In this document: piece by piece, positions 49,701 to 59,418 of the stretch | How positions within the stretch are numbered: position 1 is the stretch's first letter | How the letters are laid out: the number at the start of each line of letters is the position of its first letter | NCBI RefSeq assembly: GCF_021917145.1 | Contig: NC_061073.1 | Location: 1,824,075-1,888,074, forward strand | DNA: 64,000 bases | Direction of reading: 5' to 3' | Source: Hypomesus transpacificus | Lineage: Eukaryota; Chordata; Actinopteri; Osmeriformes; Osmeridae | Notes under the pieces: generated by a model | Databases searched by the model: none | What the model was told of the DNA's origin: nothing | Seen by the model: only the letters and a program-made list of their open reading frames with translations | Program-made: the position numbers and the translations under genes

Positions 49701-50631
49701 AAGGTGCTAGGTAAGTAATTATGCATATTCAAACTCACATAATCCAAATCATTCCATCTGCCATTCATCTCCATACTGGAGGTGTCCTCTGTAATACCGT
49801 CAGAATCCTACCGTACAGGAGAAAAACAAAAAACAAGTTTCCATCAAACAAACTTCCATTCCCAGAATTGCATGACTCCAAGAAAATACGTCTAAAAGTG
49901 ACTTATGTTGTGGTGCCAGTTGTCCATGTTGCTGGCAGAGTGAGTACCTTGCCAAACTTGTCAGTGGTGTGGTTCCCATCCCGAGAAGTGTGTAAGGTAT
50001 CGTTGAGAAGTGTGCCAAGCTTTTCCAAGTCAGTCATAGAAGACTTGGCACTCTCACTAGCCATCTATAAAAAAAAAAAAAAAAAAAAAAGTGCACATAG
50101 AGAGCTTATCTTTTAATATCAGGATACGTCTACAAACTCACTCCTCTGTGTATTGCAGCTGTAGAGCTGCAATATATTTGGAAATGGACAAACACCACTC
50201 TTCAACAACACATCGTTAGATTTGTACCAATATTATCATTCGAATAAAATAAAAAAAACTATTTAGTCTGTAAAACTAAAGAAGAGAGAAAAATCTCAAC
50301 AATAATATGAACAATCTACAAACAGATCTGGTCTATTTCAAATGAACAGATTAAAGTCTCCCAAGAGTAGGCTATAGAATATGTGCCTGCAGAGTTGCAA
50401 ATGTAGGCCTACAAAGTATTCCAAAATCGGTATGGGAATATGGACCTGATCCACGGCTTCCGCTAGAATGAACTGCGTGTCTCCCATTAACATCTCCACC
50501 TCGCGGAACATCTCATTCAGACTCGTGTGCCCCCTTTCCAGTGAGTCATCGAGGGCTTCTCCGATAGTAAGCAGGTACTGCCTCGAGCTTCCAAAAAATA
50601 AACAAAAAGAGAAGAGCGACACGAGCTCCAT
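46703..50631 (-). CDS. dkk3: Dickkopf-related protein 3, complete, 7 coding exons
   Basis: Exons (minus): 50631-50446, 50064-49948, 49807-49739, 48641-48549, 48374-48230, 47721-47571, 46727-46703. They give 786 nt, 261 aa, with GT-AG borders and consistent phases. DKK3 is a secreted glycoprotein of the Dickkopf family, a modulator of Wnt/TGF-beta-type signalling. The start MELVSLFSFCLFF is a signal peptide. SLNEMFREVEMLMGDTQ matches the DKK3-specific N-region. The sequons NDT (83) and NHT (93) are in exon 2, and NTT (177) lies between the Cys domains. The first Cys-rich domain has ten cysteines (126-174). The second, colipase-like, has ten (187-259) and includes CCAFQRELLFPVC. The protein is shorter than human DKK3 (about 350 aa), lacking its acidic C-tail and part of the N-linker. 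Paralog a or b cannot be decided here. Confidence 0.93.
46758..46778. repeat. Poly-G run of 21
   Basis: A homopolymer 31 bp upstream (in dkk3 orientation) of the terminal micro-exon, inside intron 6. On the dkk3 strand it is poly-C. Confidence 0.9.
47192..47392. mobile_element. MITE with 14-bp perfect TIRs in dkk3 intron 6
   Basis: Left end CAGTAGCGTAGCCA, right end its exact reverse complement (TGGCTACGCTACTG, 47,379-47,392); total 201 bp. The CAGTRGCGTAGC-type terminus suggests hAT-like mobilisation. Flanks show only a loose 8-bp resemblance (TTCATCGT / CTTCGTGT), so the target duplication is degenerate. It includes a GGTTAGGTTAGGG stretch and no open frame. Confidence 0.8.
47731..48086 (+). 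repeat. Polypurine (GGGA)n tract in dkk3 intron 5
   Basis: About 350 bp almost free of pyrimidines on the plus strand, built of GGGAGG, GGGAGA and GGAAGG words. On the dkk3 coding strand it is polypyrimidine and ends just before exon 6 (47,721). The long proline/serine frames across it are artefacts of composition. It could form triplex or G-quadruplex structures. Confidence 0.85.
48380..48430. repeat. (CA)n/(TA)n microsatellite
   Basis: CACACACA runs on both sides of CATACATATATATATA, directly upstream (in dkk3 orientation) of exon 5. Likely polymorphic. Confidence 0.85.
50069..50090 (-). repeat. dkk3: 22-nt poly(A), poly(T) tract at dkk3 exon 2 acceptor
   Basis: On the dkk3 strand a T22 run is followed by ATAG and then exon 2 (50,064). 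It forms the polypyrimidine tract of this acceptor, so length change here could affect exon inclusion. Confidence 0.85.
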
Positions 50632-50901
50632 AGTCGTGATCGGTAGGCTGACAGACCAGAGCGAACCAGCTGCAAGCTCTCTGCTCTCACCGTTTGACTG
50701 AACATCGGGCAGCACGCCGACGTAGCTTGCGCATGTAAGTTTTATTTGGAAAGTCTGACGGGTGAAAAAAAGCTAGAAAACAAATGAACGAATCTGGGAA
50801 ACGCGGCCATTGTTAGTATGTCCCTACACTTTCCAAATAATGTGTGTGGATCACAAAGCAAGATCATTATTGTTGTAATTATCATCGACAAGAGTGCTCT
50901 T

Positions 50902-50983
50902 ACATGGGGGGTGCATTTCAGGGCAGGGCCCAACACAGCCCTGCCCTGAAATGCAGCCTTGCCCTGAAATGCACCCCCCATGT
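50902..50983. repeat. Near-perfect 27-bp inverted repeat at edge of satellite array
   Basis: Arms 50,902-50,928 and 50,957-50,983 (ACATGGGGGGTGCATTTC... and its complement) match at 26 of 27 positions. An extra half-unit, GCCCTGCCCTGAAATGCA, lies in the loop. The right arm is the start of satellite unit 1, so the left arm is an inverted piece of the same unit. Confidence 0.85.
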
Positions 50984-51000
50984 AATTTCTGTTCTGTATA

Positions 51001-51970
51001 GAATCAGTTTATTCGCCATGTAGGTTTACACAAACACGGAATTTACTGTCGCAGGAAGGTGCAAACAGTAAACATATAAAGATCTTAAATTAAGTAAAAA
51101 AGTACAATAGTCTAACAAATTCTAAGAACTAAACAATCCCAAAAAATAAAACAATTTAGAGTATAAAATGTATATAAAAACAATAATATTAATATAAGAA
51201 TATGAATAACAGTATGAATATAAGAATATGAATAAGAAAAATGAATGGTCAATAGGTGTTGGATGGACTTGTAATAGATTATATTTAAATGTCATTGGTA
51301 GTCCTTGGCTTGCTGAAGAGGCCTGTAGCAGATGGGAAGAAACTGTTCTTATGGCGTAAGGTTTTGGTCCTGATGGACCGCAGCCTTCTGCCGGAGGGGA
51401 GTGGCTGAAACAGTGTGTCAAGGGTGGGAGGAGTCTGCCACAATCTTCCTTGCACGCCTCAGGGTCCTCGAGGTGTGCAGGTCCTCGAGGGTAGGCAGAT
51501 TGCAGCCGATCACCTTCTCAGCAGTGGACTCAATGGACTCAATGATGACTGTGTACAAGTGCACCATCATTGTCTTTGGCAGGTTGAATTTCTTCAGCTG
51601 CCGTAGGAAGTACATCCTCTGTTGTGCTTTCTTGGTGAGGGAGCTGATGTTCAGTTCCCACTTGAGGTCCTGGGAGAGGATAGTGCCCAGGAAGCGGAAG
51701 GACTCCACAGTGTTGACTGCGGAGTTGCACAGGGTGATGGGGGTGAGTGGGGCTGTATTCTTCCTGAAGTCCACAACCATCTTCACTGTCTTAAGAGCAT
51801 TGAGCTCTAGGTTGTTCTGGCTACAGCAGGTCACCAGGTTGTCAGCTTCCCACCTATAGTCAGACTCATCCCCACCAGAGATGAGTCCAATGAGGGTGGT
51901 GTCATCCGCAAACTTCAAGAGTTTGACGGACAGATGACTGGAGGTGCAGCTGTTGGTGTACAGGGATGGA
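51001..51970 (-). mobile_element. Rex1-like LINE, 5'-truncated, inserted in satellite
   Basis: Minus-strand ORF encodes the C-terminal part of a non-LTR reverse transcriptase: LKFADDTTLIGLISGGDES (the FADD catalytic box), LELNALKTVKMVVDFRKN, ESFRFLGTILSQDLKWE and KKAQQRMYFLRQLKKF. It stops after ADSSHP (about 51,416), where one base is missing. The next frame continues LFQPLPSGRRLRSIRTK, the typical C-terminus. The 3' UTR follows, ending ATAAACTGATTC at 51,001. The 5' truncation at about 51,970 and a TATA repeat at both borders fit target-primed reverse transcription. Clade call (Rex1/Babar-like) is from memory of the PSGRR tail. Confidence 0.85.
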
Positions 51971-52305
51971 ATATATATACCAGCATCAAATAATTCTTAC
52001 CATATATTGAGGGGACTAGTATGAGTAACTAGAGTACGTTTCATGCATGTGACACTTTCTTAGTCAACGTCAACAGGGGATGCATTTTGTGGCAAGACAC
52101 AATACAGCCCTGGCCTGAAATGCACCCCCCATGTCATTTCTGTTCTGTGTATCCAAGCATTTAATAATTTTCACAATACATTGAGGGGACTAGTATGAGT
52201 AACCAGAGTAGGTTTAATACATGTGACACTTTCCTAGTCAAAGTTAGCAGGGGGTGTATTGCATTTTTCAAATGGAAAACAAGGCCTGCCCTGAAATGCA
52301 CCCCC

Positions 52306-53090
52306 ATTTACATTTATGCATTTAGCAGACACTTTTATCCAAAGCGACTTCCAAGAGAGAGCTTTACAAAAGAGCAAAGGTCACTGATCATAACAACGAG
52401 GTAGTCCCAAACATTGCAAGCAGCCAAAACATGAAGCATACATTGTGAAAAACTAAACAAGTGCCAAAGGGAAGACCCATAAGAGCATGCAGTTATACAA
52501 GTTACAAATTAAAACATGAACCCCAAAAAGTGCAAGACTGTACCTGTAGAAGAACAATCAACAGTAAAATATTTTACAGCGAGTACAGGAGTACATGAGT
52601 TAACTTCGTTATAACTAACCTACAAGAGCACCAAGTCTTTCAATAAGAGTCATTGTAATACTGGAGGAAACTAACATCAGGTCCAATCAAGCTTTCCTCC
52701 TAAGTGCCGTTGTACTCCCGGAACAAGTGCATCTTGAGCCTTTTCTTGAAGGTGGGGAGACAGTCAGTGTCCCTGATGGAGGTAGGGAGCTGGTTCCACC
52801 ATTGGGGGGCCAGGCAGGAGAAGAGCTTGTTTTGGGACCGGGCAGTCTTGAGCGGTGGGACCACCAGGCGGTTGTTTGAAGAAGACCGTAGGTGACGGGT
52901 GGGGGTGTAAGGCTGCAGGAGAGACTTGATGTAGTCGGGTGCAGTCCCGTTCACTGCTCGGAAGGTCAGTACCAGGGTCTTGAATCTGATACGGGCGTTG
53001 ATGGGTAGCCAGTGGAGAGAGATGAGGAGTGGGGTAACATGGGAGCGTCTGGGTATATTGTAGACCAGGCGGGCCGCTGTGTTTAAAATC
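52306..53090 (-). mobile_element. L2-like LINE, 5'-truncated, inserted in satellite
   Basis: Minus-strand frame begins at the insertion border with FQRILNTAARLVYNIPRR. It continues PLLISLHWLPINARIRFKTL, VNGTAPDYIKSLLQPY, LRSSSNNRLVVPPLKTAR, LAPQWWNQLPTSIRD and FKKRLKMHLF, the C-terminal region of L2-type ORF2, to about 52,700. A 400-bp 3' UTR ends in AGTCGCTTTGGATAAAAGTG...AAATG at 52,306, the same tail as the SINE at 13,004. Satellite words CCTGAAATGCACCCCC and CTCTGAAATCCCCC flank the copy. The RT core is lost. Confidence 0.85.
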
Positions 53091-53396
53091 CTCTGAAATC
53101 CCCCATGTAATGTATGTTCTGTATATCCCAGCATCAAATGATTCTTACTGTACATTGATGGACTAGTATGAGTAAACAGAGTAAGTTTCATGTAGGCATG
53201 TGAATCATTGGTCCATTTTCAGGACAGCTGATATTCTGGATCAGAAGGCTGTTGTTTCTGACCTGTCTGAGAAGCCTCCCAGACGTGAAGGCTAACTGCA
53301 AGCGCATGCCTTTGAATCTATTGGAAGGAGAGCCATGTGAAATACTTTGAACCTGCTCAACAAAAAACATTTCCTTTGGTATTTATAGCTGGGGTA

Positions 53397-53772
53397 GCCT
53401 GGGTGCCAGCCCAACTTGGCCCCGCCCACAAATAAATTTGGTCGGGAAGTTGGACCTGGGGTCGCAAGTTTTGGGAAAAATTATGTCCGAACAGGAGCTG
53501 TTCGGACCAATCAACTTGTCAGGGCGGGCTTTATACGATGATGGACAGATGATCAACAGTAACGTAATCAACCACGTCACCAAAGAGCGCTTGGGTTGAA
53601 TTCGTTTTCAACAAAGAACATATTACGTTGCTCTGATTGGTTGTATAGTCTATCCAATTTAGCGAAGAGGCATTTTTCCGGGTTCGGTTGAAAAACACCC
53701 TATACTCAAAGCCCAACGGAGCGGTTTCAGACTCATATTCTGACTAGAATTATGAGTATGACAACGTCAGGC
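53397..53772. mobile_element. MITE with 13-bp flanking direct repeat
   Basis: Ends GCCTGGGTGCCAGC and, in reverse complement, GCCTGACGTTGTCA form imperfect TIRs. TATAGCTGGGGTA occurs exactly on both sides (53,384-53,396 and 53,773-53,785). If the TIR is read as TAGCCTG, the duplication is 9-11 bp. No long open frame. The TAGCCTGACGTTG end is a repeat seen widely in fish (from memory). Confidence 0.8.
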
Positions 53773-54303
53773 TATAGCTGGGGTATACTACCTCAGAATG
53801 CAATGTCGTTGAGTAAGAAAGGTATTGGTTCGCGTTCGTTACTATAGGCTACGTTTTGAATGACTAGTTTTAAGGATTTGTGTTGAGAAGAACATCAGCT
53901 AATTACACAAATAACTGACGTTATTCTCTTCTATTCTCTTAACAAAAAATTACAATTTGAGACAGCTCCCTCCCCTACGTTTGGTTGCAATTTCAAGACA
54001 AAATCCTTCAATTTCTGATTCAAGTGGTTTGTGCGCGTGCTCCCATCAGGGGGTGCTTTTCAGAGTGTATCTGGGGCACAACACCTGCCTCAGAGGTATA
54101 ACCTCAGGTGGTTATGCATCCTGGTCAGCAGATGGCGCTGTTGTCTACGATTCCAGATGCTCAACTATTCAAAAGTATTCTTACAGTGTGATGAAGAACC
54201 TAAACCTTAAAATCTAAAGTGGGTGAATCGTGATTTCAGAGTGAAATGCCCCCCCTTTCTCTAGCCATGGACTGAAGTTTACGTGGGGTTGGCTGAATGC
54301 TAA

Positions 54304-54305
54304 CC

Positions 54306-54394
<89 letters not shown>
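54304..54394. repeat. Poly-C plus (TC)n microsatellite
   Basis: C13 followed by about 39 TC dinucleotides. The Arg-Glu repeat frame on the minus strand is a composition artefact. Confidence 0.95.
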
Positions 54395-54396
<2 letters not shown>

Positions 54397-55259
54397 AACA
54401 TTAAGGACATTAAACATCACTCGTAGGCAAACAATTTAACCGTGGTAGTTGTTGAATTCTTATGCTCTATAATTGAATCCTGTTCACTTCTCATGAACAT
54501 GCCATTGTAATATATTGATCATAACTTTTAATAGGCAAAAAATGGTTGACAGTTAAATCCCTCTCGTCGATCATATATTTATGCTGGGGTTGTGTTGAGT
54601 GTATCGTTTAACTTCCCATTGGACGTCATTAACAAAGCACCGCCTTGTCAGACACCAGCCGTGGCTCCCGTTTGCTTCTATAGAGTACTGCATCGATCGC
54701 TCTTGACGCAAGGATAGCGGTCGCTTGCTAAACGTTAACGCAGTTTTAATTGTGCAATTAACAATTTGTAACGTTTGCGGAAGACAAAAAAAAACCTGGA
54801 TTAAACGAAAAAGATACGATTGCGACCGCTGTCATTTTCAGAAGTTACAACTGACACTAAAGTGTAAGTACATTTTGACAGACTGTTTTTCATTGAGCAT
54901 GAGTGTACGATTGACCGATTAAGTGGAATGTTATATGAAGAAGTTAGTTATGAAGCAAACTGTAGCAAATGGATACTTTTACCCATCATTCATAACTAAC
55001 CCTCAAATAGCATTGTTCTTTATTGTGTACGAATGAAATAATTATCCTTTACTCAGCAGATGATTTCGGGGTAGATACTTCGGTTTCACGCCGTGATCTT
55101 TGTCGTATAGGCTACAGTTTAAAGCGACGTGGGAAAACATCAGAGGCATTTGGCGCAACGGCAACAGTTGAAAGTTATCCGAGACTGAATTGAAAATGAC
55201 AGGAAATATCACTAAAACACAACAAACAAATACACCCGTCAGTTTTTCAGGGTAGAGTT

Positions 55260-55430
55260 ACCAGTCAGTTGGATATAGACAGATTACAATATTAGCAATC
55301 TGAGACAAACAAATACTGCATTTAGAAAGTACAGCAGAAAATCAAGGATCAGAATTCCAAAACAGAAGGCTATTTCGGTGGTCAGTCAAGAAAAAGTCTG
55401 TATTTACCAGGCACAGTGCAAAATACCCAC
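55260..55430 (+). repeat. Interspersed repeat, second copy of the 35,190 family
   Basis: AAAGTACAGCAGAAAATCAAGGATC and TTACCAGGCACAGTGCA are shared with 35,197-35,281 in the same order and spacing, with divergence between them. Confidence 0.6.
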
Positions 55431-58400
55431 ATTTCAACTGCCTGGATAGGGTACAACAATAACAATTCTGCAAAATGACATAGTACATATAATATGAAAT
55501 AGTACCTATGACTCTAATGTGAAGGTGGTTATTGTAATGATGCTGAATCACGTCTGCTTTTCCTGTTCATGAAGAGAATTTGAGGAAGTTAAAAACGGGT
55601 TCTGCATTAGATTCAAAATAAGCGTGATGCGACAGGTGGTTCATTTGTAATTAACCACCTCAAAGGTAAACATAACGTCATGACTTTGTGTGTGTGTTTA
55701 CAAATGATATTTCAAAAGGCCTGATACCGCGGACTGTAAAGTATTTAATTAGGACCTGGATGCTACACAATGACAGTTAAGCAGTTATTTCTAACCGAGT
55801 CCCCTGTTGGCACGTTTCCCCCCTGGTTTAGGATGGTAATCTTCATGTGGGCTTTTACATTTCATAATGATCTTCTTGCTGCCCTTGGGTCAAGAAACAC
55901 AGTTACACAAGCTGAGACTTCCTGGAATAAGTCAGTGACTTATAAGGCTGTGCCCTGGCTATCAGCATGCAGCCCTGGGCCTAAAATACACAGGGGGGTG
56001 TCACCATCTGACCGCAGGGGCTTCTGTCCATATCAGAGGGAGCAGATGAGCCAGGCCAGGCCAGGGAAGCAGCACTCAGTTGGGCTCTGTTCAGCCATGT
56101 AGCCCCCTGAATCCTCCAGACAAGCTCTTCCCACCTGGAACGGCTTGGTTCTGACACAACACTCGACGTGGCAAGACACACCCTGCAACAAGGGAAATGG
56201 ATACCTCTAGAATCCATCTAAGGAGATGTGTGGTTTTTCTGTTTTGCCAAACGATCTGTTTCAGTATGTGTTAGCCCAATGAACACGCCTAGACCCATAC
56301 ATGCACACTGGAGTAGTCAGTCATACACTGGGTGAGGGACTTTTTTCCTTTTACAGTAACATTCCCCCTCCTTTGATTGCCTTTTGTGAGCAATGTCCAG
56401 TCCTCTAAGTCTTTCCGACCTTCGGACCTGTTTTCTACAGGTTGCAGACACCCTTTATGTCTTTATTAGTAAACAGCAGCCAGGCAGGTAGGAGATAAGA
56501 CATCCGGCTGGAGTAAAACCCCTTTTTTTTTCATCTACCAGCTCTGATTGGTTCGTTCTTATAGACAATTTCCTTTAAGTTCCTGCTCATATACTGTGCA
56601 TGTTTACATTGACAACTGGTCCCAGAATGTATATTCTGATTGAAATGGCAGTTTGTTTCTTCGTGTGGTGAGCTGCTCAGTGCAATAAGATGATTCGTCA
56701 CTCTGTGAGTGACCCGCGGCTTGGTCCTCTTCTTCATTTCCCAGCTGGAGGGGTAGGCTACACAAGCAAGGTTGTTGTTACCCATTTCTCCACATCACAC
56801 GCTGGGTACCCTGAGGTCATGGGCCGTGTTGTCCTTATATTCACCGTTTACGCTGATGAGATAGAGACCCACTTTTAATACTGGTAAACATCCGTTGCTA
56901 GCATCAACGCTTAGTTTCTGTTTCTTTTGTAATTTGTGTCTGTTGGCACAGGGTTCTGTTGGCACAGGGGCATGGAGTTTGATTTGATAGTTGGTTTTGG
57001 TGACCTTGAGGTTGTTGTGAGTGATTTTCATACATTTGAATGGCATATTTGAATGTGTGTGTGTGTGTGAGGTGAGAGGGCCACACTGTCTTCTTTGCTG
57101 CTTCCTCTGTTCTCTGTGACCTGTCTCCACCTTCACTTCCTCTTCCTCCAGTCTACCTTTCACTTCCTCCTCCTCTCCCATTCACTTCCTTCTGCTCCTT
57201 ATCATTCTCAGCCTCCCCCTCCTCCTCTCTACCTGGCTGATTCAGCCATTGATAGACTGAAATCTGATCAGGTATGTTTCATTTAAGCTTGCATATTACT
57301 TCCGAAACAGGCACATAGTTCTCGAGGGCCTGGGTGGGTATAAAAAACACACCTAAGGTCAATGATGCTATCTTATGAGTCGATTCTGGTGGGAGTTCAC
57401 AAGCGGTCGTCCGTCATGGTCGTATGATTGGTCATCCCTGTCCCCCCTTTTGCTGGAGAGTGGAACATGCCAGGAGGATCGCATGTTCGATCGGCTCTGG
57501 AACCTGAAACCTGTTTATTCATCTCAGCAGCCTGTCTGTAACCCAAGCTGCTGCCCTGTCCTGGCTCCTCCACGCTGGGTCCGCTGAAGGATGGAGCGGA
57601 CTGGATTCAAGAGTCCTGGTAGCCTTGTCTGAAACCTCCAGTCTTAAAGCATGGCGTCTGATGGCACAGTAGATGAGGTGACTCGGCAAGCAGAAAATGT
57701 TTCCCGCATCATAGTAATACCTGAAGCCCTGCCTGGCTCCAGAAAGAGATGTCAGGTCACTCATCTTGAAACTCCTTCTTTTGGAGGATGCTTATTAGTG
57801 GGTGGTAAATTGTCGGGTTGCAGGCCCCTCCCTGCTCTCACCAAATACACTTCCTGTTCCTTCCTGGCAGGCCACTCTCCATTAACCCCTCTGCCCTACT
57901 GGTTAATGTGAGGCACTGTCTGAATACTTCCAGAATTCCTCCCTCCCTCCCTGGTTCCTTCCTTCCTCTTCTTTTCATGTCATACCCTGCACTTCCCTGA
58001 TCTCCTACAACCTGCCGGAGTGCATCCTGCACACACACACTGATGTGCATGCACGCTCTTTAACGGTTATGTTGGCTGAGCTGGTGTGCTGTAGAATTAA
58101 TGATGTTTAATGATGGGTGTGTGTTGGCAGGGTTGATGTCTTCTAGATATTGAACCCTCCAGAGTTTTGACAGGACTCCAGGGACGTTCCAACTGCCTGT
58201 GTGGCTGGTGTGTGACCTACATTGGCAGTCATCAAGACCAGCGTTTCAGACTATGGAGGGGCAAGATGCTAGACTTCATGGAATCATGCCAGACTGTAGC
58301 CAGATAGACATCAGTTTGAGTCCATGAAGAATCCTCTAATCATTGAGTCTGTTTATAGCTCTGTCTGACGTGTGTGAGAAAGAGACACACACGCAGTCTC

Positions 58401-58864
58401 TCTGTCTCTGGCTCTCTCTTTCCGGGTCTCTCTGTCTCTGAGGCTTTTTCTGTGTGTGTGGTGTGTGTGTGCTAACAACCAGTCTGCCTGCAAAGTCCAT
58501 ATTTCAGATCTCTGAAATTCCTCTGGTAGATATTTCCTGCTGAAGGGGGAAACCAAACAGAACTGGAGTCAATCAGCCTCACATTCTACTTCCTGTTCCT
58601 CACCGCACAAGCACTCACACGCTCTCTCACTCGCCGCAAAACTCGAGTCTGTCGGACTCTGCTCTCCATCTGCAGGAATGTGCTTCGAGCTGCCTCTAGG
58701 ACTGTGGTAGCTCTCCTAGCTAAAGCCAAAGTTAGCCCTCGGTTCAAAGACTAACTCAAATTACGTACTGGTTAACTACTTCTTCCCACTCCATGGTTTG
58801 AGATAACGTCCCTGACAGTTGAGGATATGAGCATGTGGTGTTTTTGCAATCAATAGGGCTTATT

Positions 58865-59020
58865 GTTGAGGCTGGTTATAGGTTGGGTGGAGGCTAGGTG
58901 GAGACTGGGTTTAAGCAGATGACGCTGTTGTAATGCCGGGTGGGTATTAGTTAGAGGCTGATTGGAGGCTGATTGGAGGCTGGTTTGAGGCCAGGTTGAG
59001 GCTGATTGGAGGCTGGGTCT
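58865..59020. repeat. GAGGCTGATTG minisatellite
   Basis: GAGGCTG occurs about eight times at 10-30 bp spacing, with clean tandem copies of ATTGGAGGCTG around 58,958-59,015. Confidence 0.7.
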
Positions 59021-59119
59021 TTGAAGTGGTCCTTGGAGGAGATCCTGGCACAGCAACTGTTACCAGGCACTGGTCACTCAGCTTTGATCTGGCTCTCACA
59101 ATTTCTTACTGTATGCTCT

Positions 59120-59255
59120 CGCTCTCGCTCTCTCTGTCTCTCTCTCTCGCTTTGTCTCTCTCTCGCTCTGTCTCTCGCTCTGTCTCTCGCTCTGTCTCTC
59201 GCTCTTTCTCTCGCTCTGTCTCTTGCTCTGTCTCTCTCTCTCTCTCTCTCTCTGT
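59120..59255. repeat. CTCTGTCTCTCG tandem array
   Basis: Repeats of a 12-bp word with small variants grade into plain (CT)n. Serine/leucine repeat frames here are artefacts. Confidence 0.9.
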
Positions 59256-59418
59256 CTTTCTTTCGCGCTCTGTCTTTCCCCCTGTACTGGTCTTAAAACA
59301 GCAAAAGCTGACTGATACGTAGAACGATGTAGCCAGCTAGCCGCTTACCACCTCAGACATGCATGCACACATACTTACACATACTGTACATGCCAAGACC
59401 TAAGACAACAGTTTTTCT

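Larger units (their letters stand above)
50974..53215 (+). repeat. Tandem satellite of about 176-bp units, split by two LINEs
   Basis: Unit 1: 50,974-51,000 plus 51,970-52,124. Unit 2: 52,125-52,300. Unit 3: 52,301-52,305 plus about 53,091-53,215. Each unit starts CCCCCCATGT, then TTCTGTTCTGTRTATCC, CAGCATCAAAT, GGGGACTAGTATGAGTAA, CATGTGACACTTTC, TAGTCAA and ends CCTGAAATGCA. The breaks coincide with the ends of the two LINE copies, so the array predates both insertions. Confidence 0.8.

Noticed and set aside
54214..54420. Frame with an Arg-Glu dipeptide repeat
   Set aside because: Direct translation of the (TC)n microsatellite.
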